DNA of 64,000 nt, from contig JASGFY010000007.1 in NCBI GenBank assembly GCA_047605265.1, positions 1 to 64,000 of the forward strand. Reading direction: 5' to 3'. The notes under the pieces are model-generated. The model saw nothing but the letters and a program-made list of their open reading frames with translations, was not told the origin of the DNA and did no database searches. Positions 1 to 7,868 of this stretch are shown here, one piece after another; the first letter of the stretch is position 1; every line of letters begins with the position of its first letter. Both the position numbers and the translations under genes were made by a program. The stretch is from Solimonas sp047605265 (GTDB lineage Bacteria > Pseudomonadota > Gammaproteobacteria > Nevskiales > Nevskiaceae).

Positions 1-1371
1 GCGGCGCCGCCGGCCACGCCGGCGCTGCTCGCGGTCGACGCCGGGCAGGCGGCGGCGCATCTGGCCGCGGCAGTGCGCGTGGCGACCGTCTCGCCGAGCG
101 CCGAAGCGCCGAACGACGCTGCCTTCGCCGCCTTCGCGGCGCTGCTGCGCGCGCAGTATCCGCGCGTGCATCAGGCACTGGGCGTGGAAACGGTCGGCGC
201 GCACGGCCTGCTCTACCGCTGGCAAGGGCGCGACCCGTCGCTGGCGCCGGTGCTGATGCTCGCGCACCAGGACGTCGTGCCGGTCGACGAGCCGTCGCGC
301 TGGCGGCATGCGCCGTTTTCGGGCGACATCGCCGACGGCTACGTCTGGGGCCGCGGCACGCTCGACGACAAGGGCAGCCTGATCGCCCAGCTCGAAGCGG
401 CCGAGGCGCTGCTCGCGCAGGGCTACGCGCCACGGCGCACGCTTTACTTCGCCTTCGGCCACGACGAGGAGAGCGGCGGCCTCGACGGCGCGCGCAGGAT
501 CGCCGCGCTGCTCGCGGCGCGCGGCGTGCGCGCGCGCTTCGCGGTCGACGAGGGCGGCGCGATCACGCGCGGCGTGGTCGCCGGCATCGCGGCGCCGGTG
601 GCCTCGATCATGGTCGCCGAAAAAGGCTACGTGTCGTTCGAGCTGCGCACGTACGGCGACGGCGGCCATTCGTCGATGCCGCCGCCGGTCACAGCGATCG
701 GCCGCCTGGCGCGCGCCGTCGCCCGGCTCGAAGCCCGGCCGATGCCGGCGCGCCTGACGCCGGCGACGGCGCAGATGCTCGAGACGCTGGCGTCGCACCT
801 GCCGTTCGCGCAGCGCCTGGCGATCGCCAACCGCTGGCTGTTCGGGCCGCTGCTGCTGCGCCAGCTCGCGCGCCAGCCGGTCACCAATGCGCTGATCCGC
901 ACGACGACCGCGCCGACGATGTTCAACGCCGGCGTCAAGGACAACGTGCTGCCCGGCGAGGCGCGCGCCGTCGTCAACTTCCGCCTGCTGCCCGGCGACA
1001 GCATCGACCGCGTGCAGCGGCACGTGACCGCGGCCATCGACGATCCGGCGGTCGAAGTGCGCACGCAGCGCGAGTCCGGCGACGAGCCGTCGCCGGCGGC
1101 CGACGCCGGCGGTCCCGGCTACGCGCTCGTGCGCGCCAGCGTCGCGTCGGTCTATCCGGACGCGATCGTCGCGCCCGGCATCGTCGTCGGCGCCACCGAC
1201 CTGCGCCACTACGCGGGCGTCATCGACGAGCGTTGCAACTTCCTGCCGGGCCGCCTCGACGCGCGCGATCTCGAACGCATCCACGGCATCGACGAGCGCG
1301 TGTCGGTCAGCGAGTTCGCCGACATGGTGCGTTTCTACGCGCAGCTGCTGCGCAGCGCGTCGGCGTCGTGA
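1..1371 (+). CDS. M20-family zinc carboxypeptidase, 5' end outside window
   Basis: The frame is open to the first base, so the true start lies upstream; 456 codons are visible. M20 metal-site signatures appear in order: AHQDVVPVD (first zinc His), GRGTLDDKGS (bridging Asp), HDEESGG (catalytic Glu and zinc Glu), DEGG, and a C-terminal GATDLRHY segment. This arrangement fits the long carboxypeptidase S / PM20D1-like branch, which hydrolyses peptides or N-acyl amino acids with a di-zinc centre; the exact substrate cannot be read. The stop codon shares bases with the GTG start of the next gene, and a POT peptide transporter follows 21 nt after that gene. A peptide-uptake and cleavage unit is therefore an inference. 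No signal peptide can be judged because the N-terminus is missing. Confidence 0.9.
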   Translation, partial: AAPPATPALLAVDAGQAAAHLAAAVRVATVSPSAEAPNDAAFAAFAALLRAQYPRVHQALGVETVGAHGLLYRWQGRDPSLAPVLMLAHQDVVPVDEPSRWRHAPFSGDIADGYVWGRGTLDDKGSLIAQLEAAEALLAQGYAPRRTLYFAFGHDEESGGLDGARRIAALLAARGVRARFAVDEGGAITRGVVAGIAAPVASIMVAEKGYVSFELRTYGDGGHSSMPPPVTAIGRLARAVARLEARPMPARLTPATAQMLETLASHLPFAQRLAIANRWLFGPLLLRQLARQPVTNALIRTTTAPTMFNAGVKDNVLPGEARAVVNFRLLPGDSIDRVQRHVTAAIDDPAVEVRTQRESGDEPSPAADAGGPGYALVRASVASVYPDAIVAPGIVVGATDLRHYAGVIDERCNFLPGRLDARDLERIHGIDERVSVSEFADMVRFYAQLLRSASAS

Positions 1372-1634
1372 AGCTTGCCGTCAAGGTCACGCCGAAAGCC
1401 TCGCGCAATGCCGTGCTCGGCTGGCATGGCAAGGCGCTGAAAGTCGCCGTTACCGCCGTGCCCGAACGCGGCAAGGCCAACGCCGCGGTGCAGGCCCTGC
1501 TTGCCGCGGCGCTGCGCGTGCCGAAGACGACGATCACGCTGCTGCGCGGCGACACGCAGAGCCAGAAGCTGTTCGAGATCGCCGGGCTTGACGAAGGGGA
1601 AGTCCTCAAGCGCCTGAACGCCGCGCTCGCCTAG
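1368..1634 (+). CDS. yggU: YggU/DUF167 family small protein
   Basis: This 88-residue protein starts at a GTG that overlaps the upstream stop as GTGA, so translation is probably coupled. The sequence begins MKLAVKVTPKASRNAVLGW and contains the family signature PERGKANAAVQALLA, followed by a Thr-Leu-Leu-Arg-Gly-Asp turn. Both features and the length (usual range 75-100 residues) fit DUF167/YggU. The family is conserved in bacteria and eukaryotes but has no established biochemical role. A longer in-frame reading from further upstream would overlap the peptidase gene by more than 130 bp and has no family match, so I rejected it. Confidence in the family is high; function is unknown. Confidence 0.88.
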   Translation: MKLAVKVTPKASRNAVLGWHGKALKVAVTAVPERGKANAAVQALLAAALRVPKTTITLLRGDTQSQKLFEIAGLDEGEVLKRLNAALA

Positions 1635-1655
1635 ACTGCCGGCATTTATACGACC

Positions 1656-3275
1656 ATGAAACTCCATGAGCACATGAGCACTTCCGCCGACCGCATGCCT
1701 GCCGGCATCCCGTTCATCGTCGCCAACGAATTCGCCGAGCGCTTCTGCTACTACGGCGTCAACGCGATCCTCACGGTCTACCTCGTCAACTTTCTGCACT
1801 TCGGCGATGCGCAGGCGACGACCTGGCAGTCGCTGTTCAAGTCGGCCGCGTATTTCTTCCCGGTGCTCGGCGCGATCGTCTCGGACGTGTTCCTCGGCAA
1901 GTTCAAGACCATCATTCTGTTCTCGCTCGCCTACGTCGCCGGCTGCACGACGCTGGCGCTGGTCGGCTCGCCGGGCGGCATTGCCGTCGGCCTCGGCCTG
2001 ATGGCGTTCGGCACGGGCGGCATCAAGCCCTGCGTCTCGACCAACGTCGGCGATCAGTTCACGACGCAGAACCAGCACCTCATCGAGCGCGCGTTCAGCT
2101 ACTTCTATTTCTCGATCAACGCCGGCTCGTCGATTTCGATTCTGCTGTGTCCGTGGCTGCTGAACCACTACGGGCGCCTGCCGGCGTTCGGCATCTCCGC
2201 GATCGCGATGGGTCTCGCGACGCTCGTGTTCTGGCTCGGCCGCAAGCGCTTTGCCGTCGTGCCGCCGGCCGGCCGCGCCTGGCTCGGCGAGCTGTTCTCG
2301 AAGGACGGCCTCGCGCTGATCGGCCGCCTGCTGGCGATCTACGTGTTCGTCGCGCTGTTCTGGGCGCTGTGGGACCAGTCGAACGGCCAGACCTGGACCC
2401 TGCAGGCGATGAGCGATCTCATGGACAAGCGCCTGTTCGGTTTCCTCGCCGGCGTGCCCGGCGGCGCGGCGCTCGCCTCGCTCGAAATCCTGCCGGCGCA
2501 ACTCCAAGTGTTCAACGGGCTGTTCATCCTCGCGATGATTCCGATTTTCAGCTTCGGCGTGTATCCGCTGATGGGCGTTTTCTTCAAGGTCACGCCGCTG
2601 CGCAAGATCGGCATCGGCCTGTTCGTCACGGCCTCGTCGTTTCTCGTCGTCGCCTGGATCGAAGCGCAGATCCAGAGCGGCCGCGTCGTCAGCTTGTGGT
2701 GGCAGGTGTTCGCCTACGTGATTCTCACGGCCGGCGAAGTACTCGTCTCGATTACCGCGCTCGAGTTCAGCTACAAGCAGGCGCCGCTGAAAATGAAAAG
2801 TTTCATCATGTCGCTGTTTCTGCTCTCGATCAGCATCGGCAATCTGTTCACCGGCGCCGTCAACTACTACATGGTCAGGCCGCTGCCGGCGACGCAGGTG
2901 GAGACCGGCGCGCAGACCTTCGCGCGTTTCGCCGATGCCTCGAAGCTGGTCGAGGGCCAGAAGATCGATTTCGCCGGCGACACCGGCGTGACCGTGACCG
3001 TCGAAGGCAAGGCGCAGCCGCTCGCGGGCACCTGGCTGCTCGACGGCATCGACGTCGCGAGCGGCCGCGCGCAACTGCTCGACGCGATCCACCGCCAGCC
3101 GGTTGCGAGCGAAGGCGCGTACAAGCCCGACGGCGCGCAGGCCAGCACCTACGCGCTGGTCGGGCCGGCGTACTTCCTGTTCTTCGCCGAGGTGCTCGGC
3201 GCCGGCGCGCTGCTGTACATCGTCGTCGCCGTGCTGTACCGCGAAAAGACCTTCGTGCGCGGCGCGGAGGCCTGA
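1656..3275 (+). CDS. POT-family proton-dependent peptide transporter
   Basis: This 539-residue inner-membrane protein has about 12-14 hydrophobic segments. Near the N-terminus it carries the POT/PTR2 ExxER motif (EFAERFCYYG), whose charged residues couple proton movement to substrate in this family. GTGGIKPCVSTNVGDQF in the fourth-helix region is another POT hallmark. It should import di- or tripeptides with protons. A hydrophilic insertion of about 90 residues before the last helix (roughly residues 410-500) matches the extracellular or long-loop variants seen in gammaproteobacterial POTs. It lies 21 nt after yggU in the same direction and converges on opgD with only 6 nt between stops. A second POT gene lies at 32886-34382. 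Confidence 0.92.
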   Translation: MKLHEHMSTSADRMPAGIPFIVANEFAERFCYYGVNAILTVYLVNFLHFGDAQATTWQSLFKSAAYFFPVLGAIVSDVFLGKFKTIILFSLAYVAGCTTLALVGSPGGIAVGLGLMAFGTGGIKPCVSTNVGDQFTTQNQHLIERAFSYFYFSINAGSSISILLCPWLLNHYGRLPAFGISAIAMGLATLVFWLGRKRFAVVPPAGRAWLGELFSKDGLALIGRLLAIYVFVALFWALWDQSNGQTWTLQAMSDLMDKRLFGFLAGVPGGAALASLEILPAQLQVFNGLFILAMIPIFSFGVYPLMGVFFKVTPLRKIGIGLFVTASSFLVVAWIEAQIQSGRVVSLWWQVFAYVILTAGEVLVSITALEFSYKQAPLKMKSFIMSLFLLSISIGNLFTGAVNYYMVRPLPATQVETGAQTFARFADASKLVEGQKIDFAGDTGVTVTVEGKAQPLAGTWLLDGIDVASGRAQLLDAIHRQPVASEGAYKPDGAQASTYALVGPAYFLFFAEVLGAGALLYIVVAVLYREKTFVRGAEA

Positions 3276-3281
3276 GCCGCC

Positions 3282-4904
3282 TCAGGCGTGGCTGACCGGC
3301 GCGAACGGGTGGTACTGGTACAGCCAGGTCTCGGACAGCGTCTGCTCGCCGCTCTTCAGATACAGGCGCATGTCGACCGGCTCGTCGCCGGTCGTCGTCA
3401 GGTCGAACTGCGCGCGCCAGTGGCCGGCGACGCCGTCCGGCACGGCTTCGGTGAACACGTACGAGAACGTGCCGCGCGAGGCCCATAGCACGGCTTCCGG
3501 CCGGACGCCGAACGGCAGCTTCGCGAGCGGGCCGCCGAGGAATTCCACCATGAACTTGCGTACGCCGAGCGGCCGCGGCTTGCCCGGCTCGCCGCCGTTG
3601 CCGAGGCGAGTCGCCACACAGCGCGCGAGCGGCGTCGGGTACGGTTCGTCGGCGCGCCAGTGCAGCCGGTACTGGAGCCGGTATTCGCTGCCGGCGGTCG
3701 CCGGCGCCTTGGGCACCCACATGGCGACGATGTTGTCGTGGATCTCGTCGTCGGTCGGGATCTCGATCAGCTGCACGGCGCCCTCGCCCCAGTCGCCGAC
3801 CGGCTCGACCCACAGGCTCGGGCGGCGGTCGTAGTTCACGCCGTCCTGGTAGTGGTCGAAGTTGCGGTCGCGCTGCAGCAGGCCGAAGCCGCGCGGATTC
3901 CTGTCGCCGAACGCCGAGGCCATCGTGCGCGGCGGATTGTTGAGCGGCCGCCAGATGCGCTCGCCGCTGCCGTTCCACAGCGCGAGGCCGTCCGAATCGT
4001 GCACTTCCGGCCGCCAGTCGATGCCGGTCGCCTTCACCGTCTCGGAGAACCAGTACATCGACGTCGCCGGCGCGATGCCGAGGCGCGCGATGTCCTTGCG
4101 CACGAACAGCGCCGCTTCGATATCCATCAGCACCGCGGCGTTGCGCTGCATGACGAAGCGGTAGGCGCCGGCGATGCTGGGGCCTTCGAGCAAGGCGAAC
4201 ACCGTCACCTCATCGCTGCCGTCTTTCGGCGGCAGGAAGAAGAACTGCGTGAAGCTCGGGAATTCCTCCGGGCGATCCGGCTGCGCGATGTCGAGCGCGA
4301 TGCCGCGCGCCGACAGGCCGTACTGGAACAGCTCGCCGATCGCGCGGAAGTACGAGGCGCCGAGGAAGGCGACCCAATCGTTCTTCTGCCACGGCAGCTT
4401 GCCCTGGTCGCCGAGCCGCCCGTCGTTCAAACGACTTTCCTGGAAGCGGAAGCCGGCGAAGCCGGCGCCCTTCGGCAGCTCGTGCGCCGGGCTGTCGGCC
4501 GGCATGTCGAAGTAGGCCGGGTCGTAGACGATCTCGCGCGCGCGCGCGCCGGCGGCGTCGAGCACGTGCATGTGCACCGGCACCTGGAAATAGCGGCCGA
4601 GGTGGAAGAACGTCACCGGATACGGGCCCGGGCCGTCGATGAACAGCGCTTCGGCGGTCTTGAAGTGGATCTTGCCGTGCGCTTCGTAGTCGATGCGTTC
4701 GAGCACGTCGCGCGGCAGCTTCGGCGGCGGCGCGTACGGCCGGGCGGCGAGCGCCCTGGCCTGCGCGACGAGCGCGTCGTACGAGAACGCCCTGGCCTTG
4801 CCGAGGCGCAGGCCCTGCGCGGCGCAGGCTTCCGGCGTCAGACCGAAGGCGGCGAGCGCGGCGAGCGAAGAAGAGGCGGCGATGAAACGGCGGCGGCTGA
4901 GCAT
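3282..4904 (-). CDS. opgD: Periplasmic glucan biosynthesis protein OpgD (MdoD)
   Basis: The 540-residue product begins with a twin-arginine signal (SRRRFIAASS followed by a short hydrophobic stretch ending near ACAAQG). Tat export separates OpgD from the Sec-exported paralogue OpgG. Family segments are clear, including YEAHGKIHFKTAEALF near the mature N-terminus, and the length matches OpgD (about 530-550). OpgD acts in the periplasm in making osmoregulated periplasmic glucans, controlling glucan backbone size. No opgH glycosyltransferase is in the window, so the partner gene must be elsewhere. The gene is flanked by a convergent transporter and, divergently, by ttcA; the roughly 135-bp divergent gap holds both promoters. 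Confidence 0.93.
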   Translation of the reverse strand: MLSRRRFIAASSSLAALAAFGLTPEACAAQGLRLGKARAFSYDALVAQARALAARPYAPPPKLPRDVLERIDYEAHGKIHFKTAEALFIDGPGPYPVTFFHLGRYFQVPVHMHVLDAAGARAREIVYDPAYFDMPADSPAHELPKGAGFAGFRFQESRLNDGRLGDQGKLPWQKNDWVAFLGASYFRAIGELFQYGLSARGIALDIAQPDRPEEFPSFTQFFFLPPKDGSDEVTVFALLEGPSIAGAYRFVMQRNAAVLMDIEAALFVRKDIARLGIAPATSMYWFSETVKATGIDWRPEVHDSDGLALWNGSGERIWRPLNNPPRTMASAFGDRNPRGFGLLQRDRNFDHYQDGVNYDRRPSLWVEPVGDWGEGAVQLIEIPTDDEIHDNIVAMWVPKAPATAGSEYRLQYRLHWRADEPYPTPLARCVATRLGNGGEPGKPRPLGVRKFMVEFLGGPLAKLPFGVRPEAVLWASRGTFSYVFTEAVPDGVAGHWRAQFDLTTTGDEPVDMRLYLKSGEQTLSETWLYQYHPFAPVSHA

Positions 4905-5041
4905 GCGTCGCGATCCTTAGTTGTCCGGCGGCTGAAAGGCTCCGGGCTCGGAGCCGCGCCGGATTTTTACAGATCGGCCGATGAACCGGCTATGAGCGCG
5001 TCGTGCGAGAATGGGCGGCATCCCGCAACTGGCCTGCACCG

Positions 5042-5926
5042 ATGTCCGCCGTCGCCGAATTCCCGATCGCCTTCCCGGCCGCCGCGCCGCCGCCGGAGGA
5101 ACGCCGCGAGCAGAACAAGCTCGCCAAGCGCCTGCGCCGCCAGGCCGGCCAGGCGATCATGGACTACAACATGATCCGCGACGGCGACAAGGTGATGGTC
5201 TGCCTGTCCGGCGGCAAGGACAGCTACACGATGCTCGACCTGCTGCTGCAGCTGCAGGCTAGGGCGCCGGTGAAGTTCCACCTCACCGCCGTCAACCTCG
5301 ACCAGAAGCAGCCGGGCTTTCCCGAGCACGTGCTGCCGGAGTACCTGAAGTCGCTCGGCGTCGACTGGCACATCATCGAGCAGGACACGTACTCGGTGGT
5401 CAAGCGCGTCATTCCCGAGGGCAAGACCATGTGCTCGCTGTGCTCGCGCCTGCGCCGCGGCGCGCTGTACAGCTACGCCGCCGAGCACGGCTACACCAAG
5501 ATCGCGCTCGGCCATCACAAGGACGACATCGTCGCGACGTTTTTCCTCAACCTGTTCCACGGCGGCAAGCTCGCGGCGATGCCGCCGAAGCTGCAGTCCG
5601 ACGACGGCCGCAACGTCGTCATCCGCCCGCTCGCCTACTGCCGCGAACGCGACATCGCCGAGTACGCGCGGCTCAAGGAATTCCCGATCATTCCCTGCAA
5701 TCTCTGCGGCTCGCAGGAGCAGCTGCAGCGCAAGCAGGTGCGCCGGATGATGGAAGCCTGGGAGCGCGAGCATCCGGCGCGCATCGAGCAGGCGTTCGCG
5801 GCGCTGACCAACGTCGCGCCGTCGCAGCTCGCCGATACGAAGCTGTTCGACTTCGCCGCGCTCGGCGGCGACGGCGGCGCTGCCGCGAACTGGCTGATCG
5901 GCAATCCGGCCGGAGCCGCGGCATGA
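5042..5926 (+). CDS. ttcA: tRNA 2-thiocytidine(32) synthetase TtcA
   Basis: This 294-residue protein carries the PP-loop ATP pyrophosphatase signature CLSGGKDSYTM and the two cysteine pairs that bind the [4Fe-4S] cluster, MCSLCSRLRRG and PCNLCGSQEQ. This combination is diagnostic of TtcA, which adenylates and thiolates cytidine 32 in the anticodon loop of certain tRNAs. I chose ATG 5042 because the family begins shortly before the ERREQNKLAKRLRRQ segment; an in-frame start 39 nt upstream would add 13 residues without family support. The stop overlaps the next start as ATGA. A strong intrinsic-terminator-like hairpin sits 30 nt after the stop. Confidence 0.95.
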   Translation: MSAVAEFPIAFPAAAPPPEERREQNKLAKRLRRQAGQAIMDYNMIRDGDKVMVCLSGGKDSYTMLDLLLQLQARAPVKFHLTAVNLDQKQPGFPEHVLPEYLKSLGVDWHIIEQDTYSVVKRVIPEGKTMCSLCSRLRRGALYSYAAEHGYTKIALGHHKDDIVATFFLNLFHGGKLAAMPPKLQSDDGRNVVIRPLAYCRERDIAEYARLKEFPIIPCNLCGSQEQLQRKQVRRMMEAWEREHPARIEQAFAALTNVAPSQLADTKLFDFAALGGDGGAAANWLIGNPAGAAA

Positions 5927-6957
5927 GCGCCGTTCCGTCGGCCGTCGCCGCGCGACGCCCCCGCCGCCGTTCCGGCCGCGGGGGCTTTTTGCTGCTGTGC
6001 GGCGCGCTCGCGCTGGGCATCGGCGGCTTCTCCGCCGGCGCGCGTGCCGCCGAACCCGAACCGGTGGCGCTGCCGGCGCCGGATGCCGCGCCGGTCGCGC
6101 ACGATCCCGCACCGTTTCCCGCACCGTTCCTCTGGGAAGTGCACGGCGGCGGCACGACGCATTATCTGCTCGGCTCGGTGCACCTGCTGCCGCAGGCCGC
6201 GCACCCTTTGCCGGCGGGCCTCGAAGCGGCCTATGCGAAAGCCGGCACGCTGGTCTTCGAGAGCGATCTCGCCGCGCTCGACGCACCGGAGATGCAGAAG
6301 GAGCTGCTCGCCGTCGCGCGCAGCAAGAACCTGCGCGACGAGGTGTCGCCGGAGTTGTACGCGCGCGTGCAGGCGCGCGCGCGCCAGTACGGCCTGCCCG
6401 ACAACCTCTGCGAGCCCTACGCCGCCTGGTTCTGCGCGATGACGCTCGACGTCTTCAGCTTCCACGCCAGCGGCTTTGACGCCGCGCAGGGCCTCGACCA
6501 GCACTTCTACGAGCGCGCGGCCGCCGACGGCAAGCCGATCGAATGGTTCGAGGCGCCGCGCGAGCACCTGAAGCTGTTCGCCGGCATGGACGGCGAGCTC
6601 GGCCGCGAATTCCTCGAAGCGACGCTGGACGAAGATGCGAATCCGGACGAACAGCCGGCCGCGCTGTTCAAGGCCTGGCAGGACGGCGACAGCGGCTTCG
6701 TCGAGAAGCTCGTGGCCGATATGCAGCACGACGATCCGCATCTCTACGAGCGCCTGCTCGCGGCGCGCAACCGCAGCTGGATGCCGGCGCTCGTCGCGCG
6801 CCTGCAGGGCGCCGAGCCGCAGCTCGTCATCGTCGGCGCCGCCCACCTCGTCGGTCCCGACGGCCTCGTGCCGGCGCTGCGCCAGCGCGGCTTCGACGTG
6901 CGGCCGTACAGCGCGGCGCGGCCGGCGCCCGAGCCGGCGCCGGCGAAGGATCCCTGA
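5923..6957 (+). CDS. TraB/GumN-family protein, exported
   Basis: From the ATG overlapping the ttcA stop this encodes 344 residues: an Arg-rich N-terminus, a hydrophobic segment (FLLLCGALALG), an ARAAEP cleavage-like site, then a TraB/GumN fold. Family signatures are the early W-[x]n-YLLGSVHLLP motif (first conserved Gly-His), a central FYERAAADGKPIEWFE strand, and the late IVGAAHLVGPDGLV motif with the second conserved Gly-His. TraB/GumN proteins are predicted metalloenzymes (Tiki-like); no substrate can be assigned. A perfect hairpin plus T-run (5957-5990) lies inside the first 23 codons, so the start could instead be a codon after it, such as TTG 5989. The family call is firm and the start uncertain. 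Confidence 0.82.
   Translation: MSAVPSAVAARRPRRRSGRGGFLLLCGALALGIGGFSAGARAAEPEPVALPAPDAAPVAHDPAPFPAPFLWEVHGGGTTHYLLGSVHLLPQAAHPLPAGLEAAYAKAGTLVFESDLAALDAPEMQKELLAVARSKNLRDEVSPELYARVQARARQYGLPDNLCEPYAAWFCAMTLDVFSFHASGFDAAQGLDQHFYERAAADGKPIEWFEAPREHLKLFAGMDGELGREFLEATLDEDANPDEQPAALFKAWQDGDSGFVEKLVADMQHDDPHLYERLLAARNRSWMPALVARLQGAEPQLVIVGAAHLVGPDGLVPALRQRGFDVRPYSAARPAPEPAPAKDP
5957..5990 (+). terminator. Intrinsic terminator embedded at the 5' end of the TraB/GumN gene
   Basis: A perfect 8-bp GC stem (GCCCCCGC at 5957-5964 with GCGGGGGC at 5978-5985) encloses a 13-nt loop and is followed by TTTTT at 5986-5990. It begins 30 nt after the ttcA stop, a normal terminator position, yet lies within the reading frame that starts at 5923. 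Confidence 0.7.
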
Positions 6958-6983
6958 ACCGGCGGCTCGGCTGGCCGCAGCGC

Positions 6984-7733
6984 TCAGTCGCTCGGCAGCT
7001 GGAACGAACGCAGCTTCGGCAGCCCGGCCTGCCCGGCGATCGCGCCGGCGGCGCCCGAACCGCCGTCGAGCGGCACTTCCTGCGTGCGCTCCATCGGCGA
7101 CTCGCGGTGCTCGAGCGTCGCCGCCTCCATCCATTCCTGCACGGCCGGATGCAGGATCACGCTGTGCATGTAATCGCGCTCGACGCCGTCGAGCGGCACG
7201 TCGTAGATGAAGAAGCGGATCGCGACCGGCGCGTACATCGCGTCGGCGATGCCGAACTTGCCGAACAGCCACTCGCCGTCGCTGCCGTGCCGGCGGCGCG
7301 CCTCGCGCCAGATCTGGCGGACGCGTGCGATGTCGGCTGCGACGGCCGCCGAGACGGCGACGCGGCCCGGCGCGCGCGTGGCGTTGAACGGCAGCTCGCG
7401 GCGCAGATCGGCGAAGCCGCTGTGCATCTCGTGGCTGATCGAGCGCGCCGTCGCGCGCGAGGCCGGATCGAGCGGCCAGGCGCGCGGCAGCGCGAAGGTT
7501 TCGGCGAGGTATTCGCAGATCGCCAGCGATTCCCAGACGCGCACGTCGCCGTGTGCGAGAGCCGGCACGCGGCCGCTCGGCGAATGCGTGAGGATGCGCG
7601 CCTGCGTCTCCGGTGTGTCGAGGGCGATGAGCGCTTCGCCGAACGGCAGCCCGTGGTGGCGGATCAGCAGCCACGGGCGCAGCGACCACGACGACAGCCT
7701 CTTGCTGCCGATGTAAAGCGTCAGCGGATGCAT
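6984..7733 (-). CDS. Glutathione S-transferase family protein
   Basis: The 249-residue protein begins MHPLTLYIGSKRLSSWSLRP. The SSWS segment places a Ser at the glutathione-activating position, as in theta/zeta-like bacterial GSTs. VPALAHGDVRVWESLAICEYL contains the cis-Pro and the Glu-Ser pair that binds the glutamyl part of glutathione (G-site). The C-terminal half is helical, as in GST_C domains. The substrate is unknown; family members conjugate or reduce electrophiles. An in-frame extension of 32 residues upstream lacks family similarity, so I use the ATG at 7733. The gene is convergent with the TraB/GumN gene and divergent from tamA; the 135-bp gap from 7734 to 7868 must hold both promoters. 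Confidence 0.88.
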   Translation of the reverse strand: MHPLTLYIGSKRLSSWSLRPWLLIRHHGLPFGEALIALDTPETQARILTHSPSGRVPALAHGDVRVWESLAICEYLAETFALPRAWPLDPASRATARSISHEMHSGFADLRRELPFNATRAPGRVAVSAAVAADIARVRQIWREARRRHGSDGEWLFGKFGIADAMYAPVAIRFFIYDVPLDGVERDYMHSVILHPAVQEWMEAATLEHRESPMERTQEVPLDGGSGAAGAIAGQAGLPKLRSFQLPSD

Positions 7734-7868
7734 CGGATACCTCTTCGGGCAAGACATGCGGCGCGCCGGGCCTGCGGGGCAGGTACTGTTCAGGCGGCAC
7801 ATGGGTAATACTGCGGGCCTGCCCGGCAATTATCAAAAGAGCGCTCACCCGTTCCCCCGTCGACGCCC

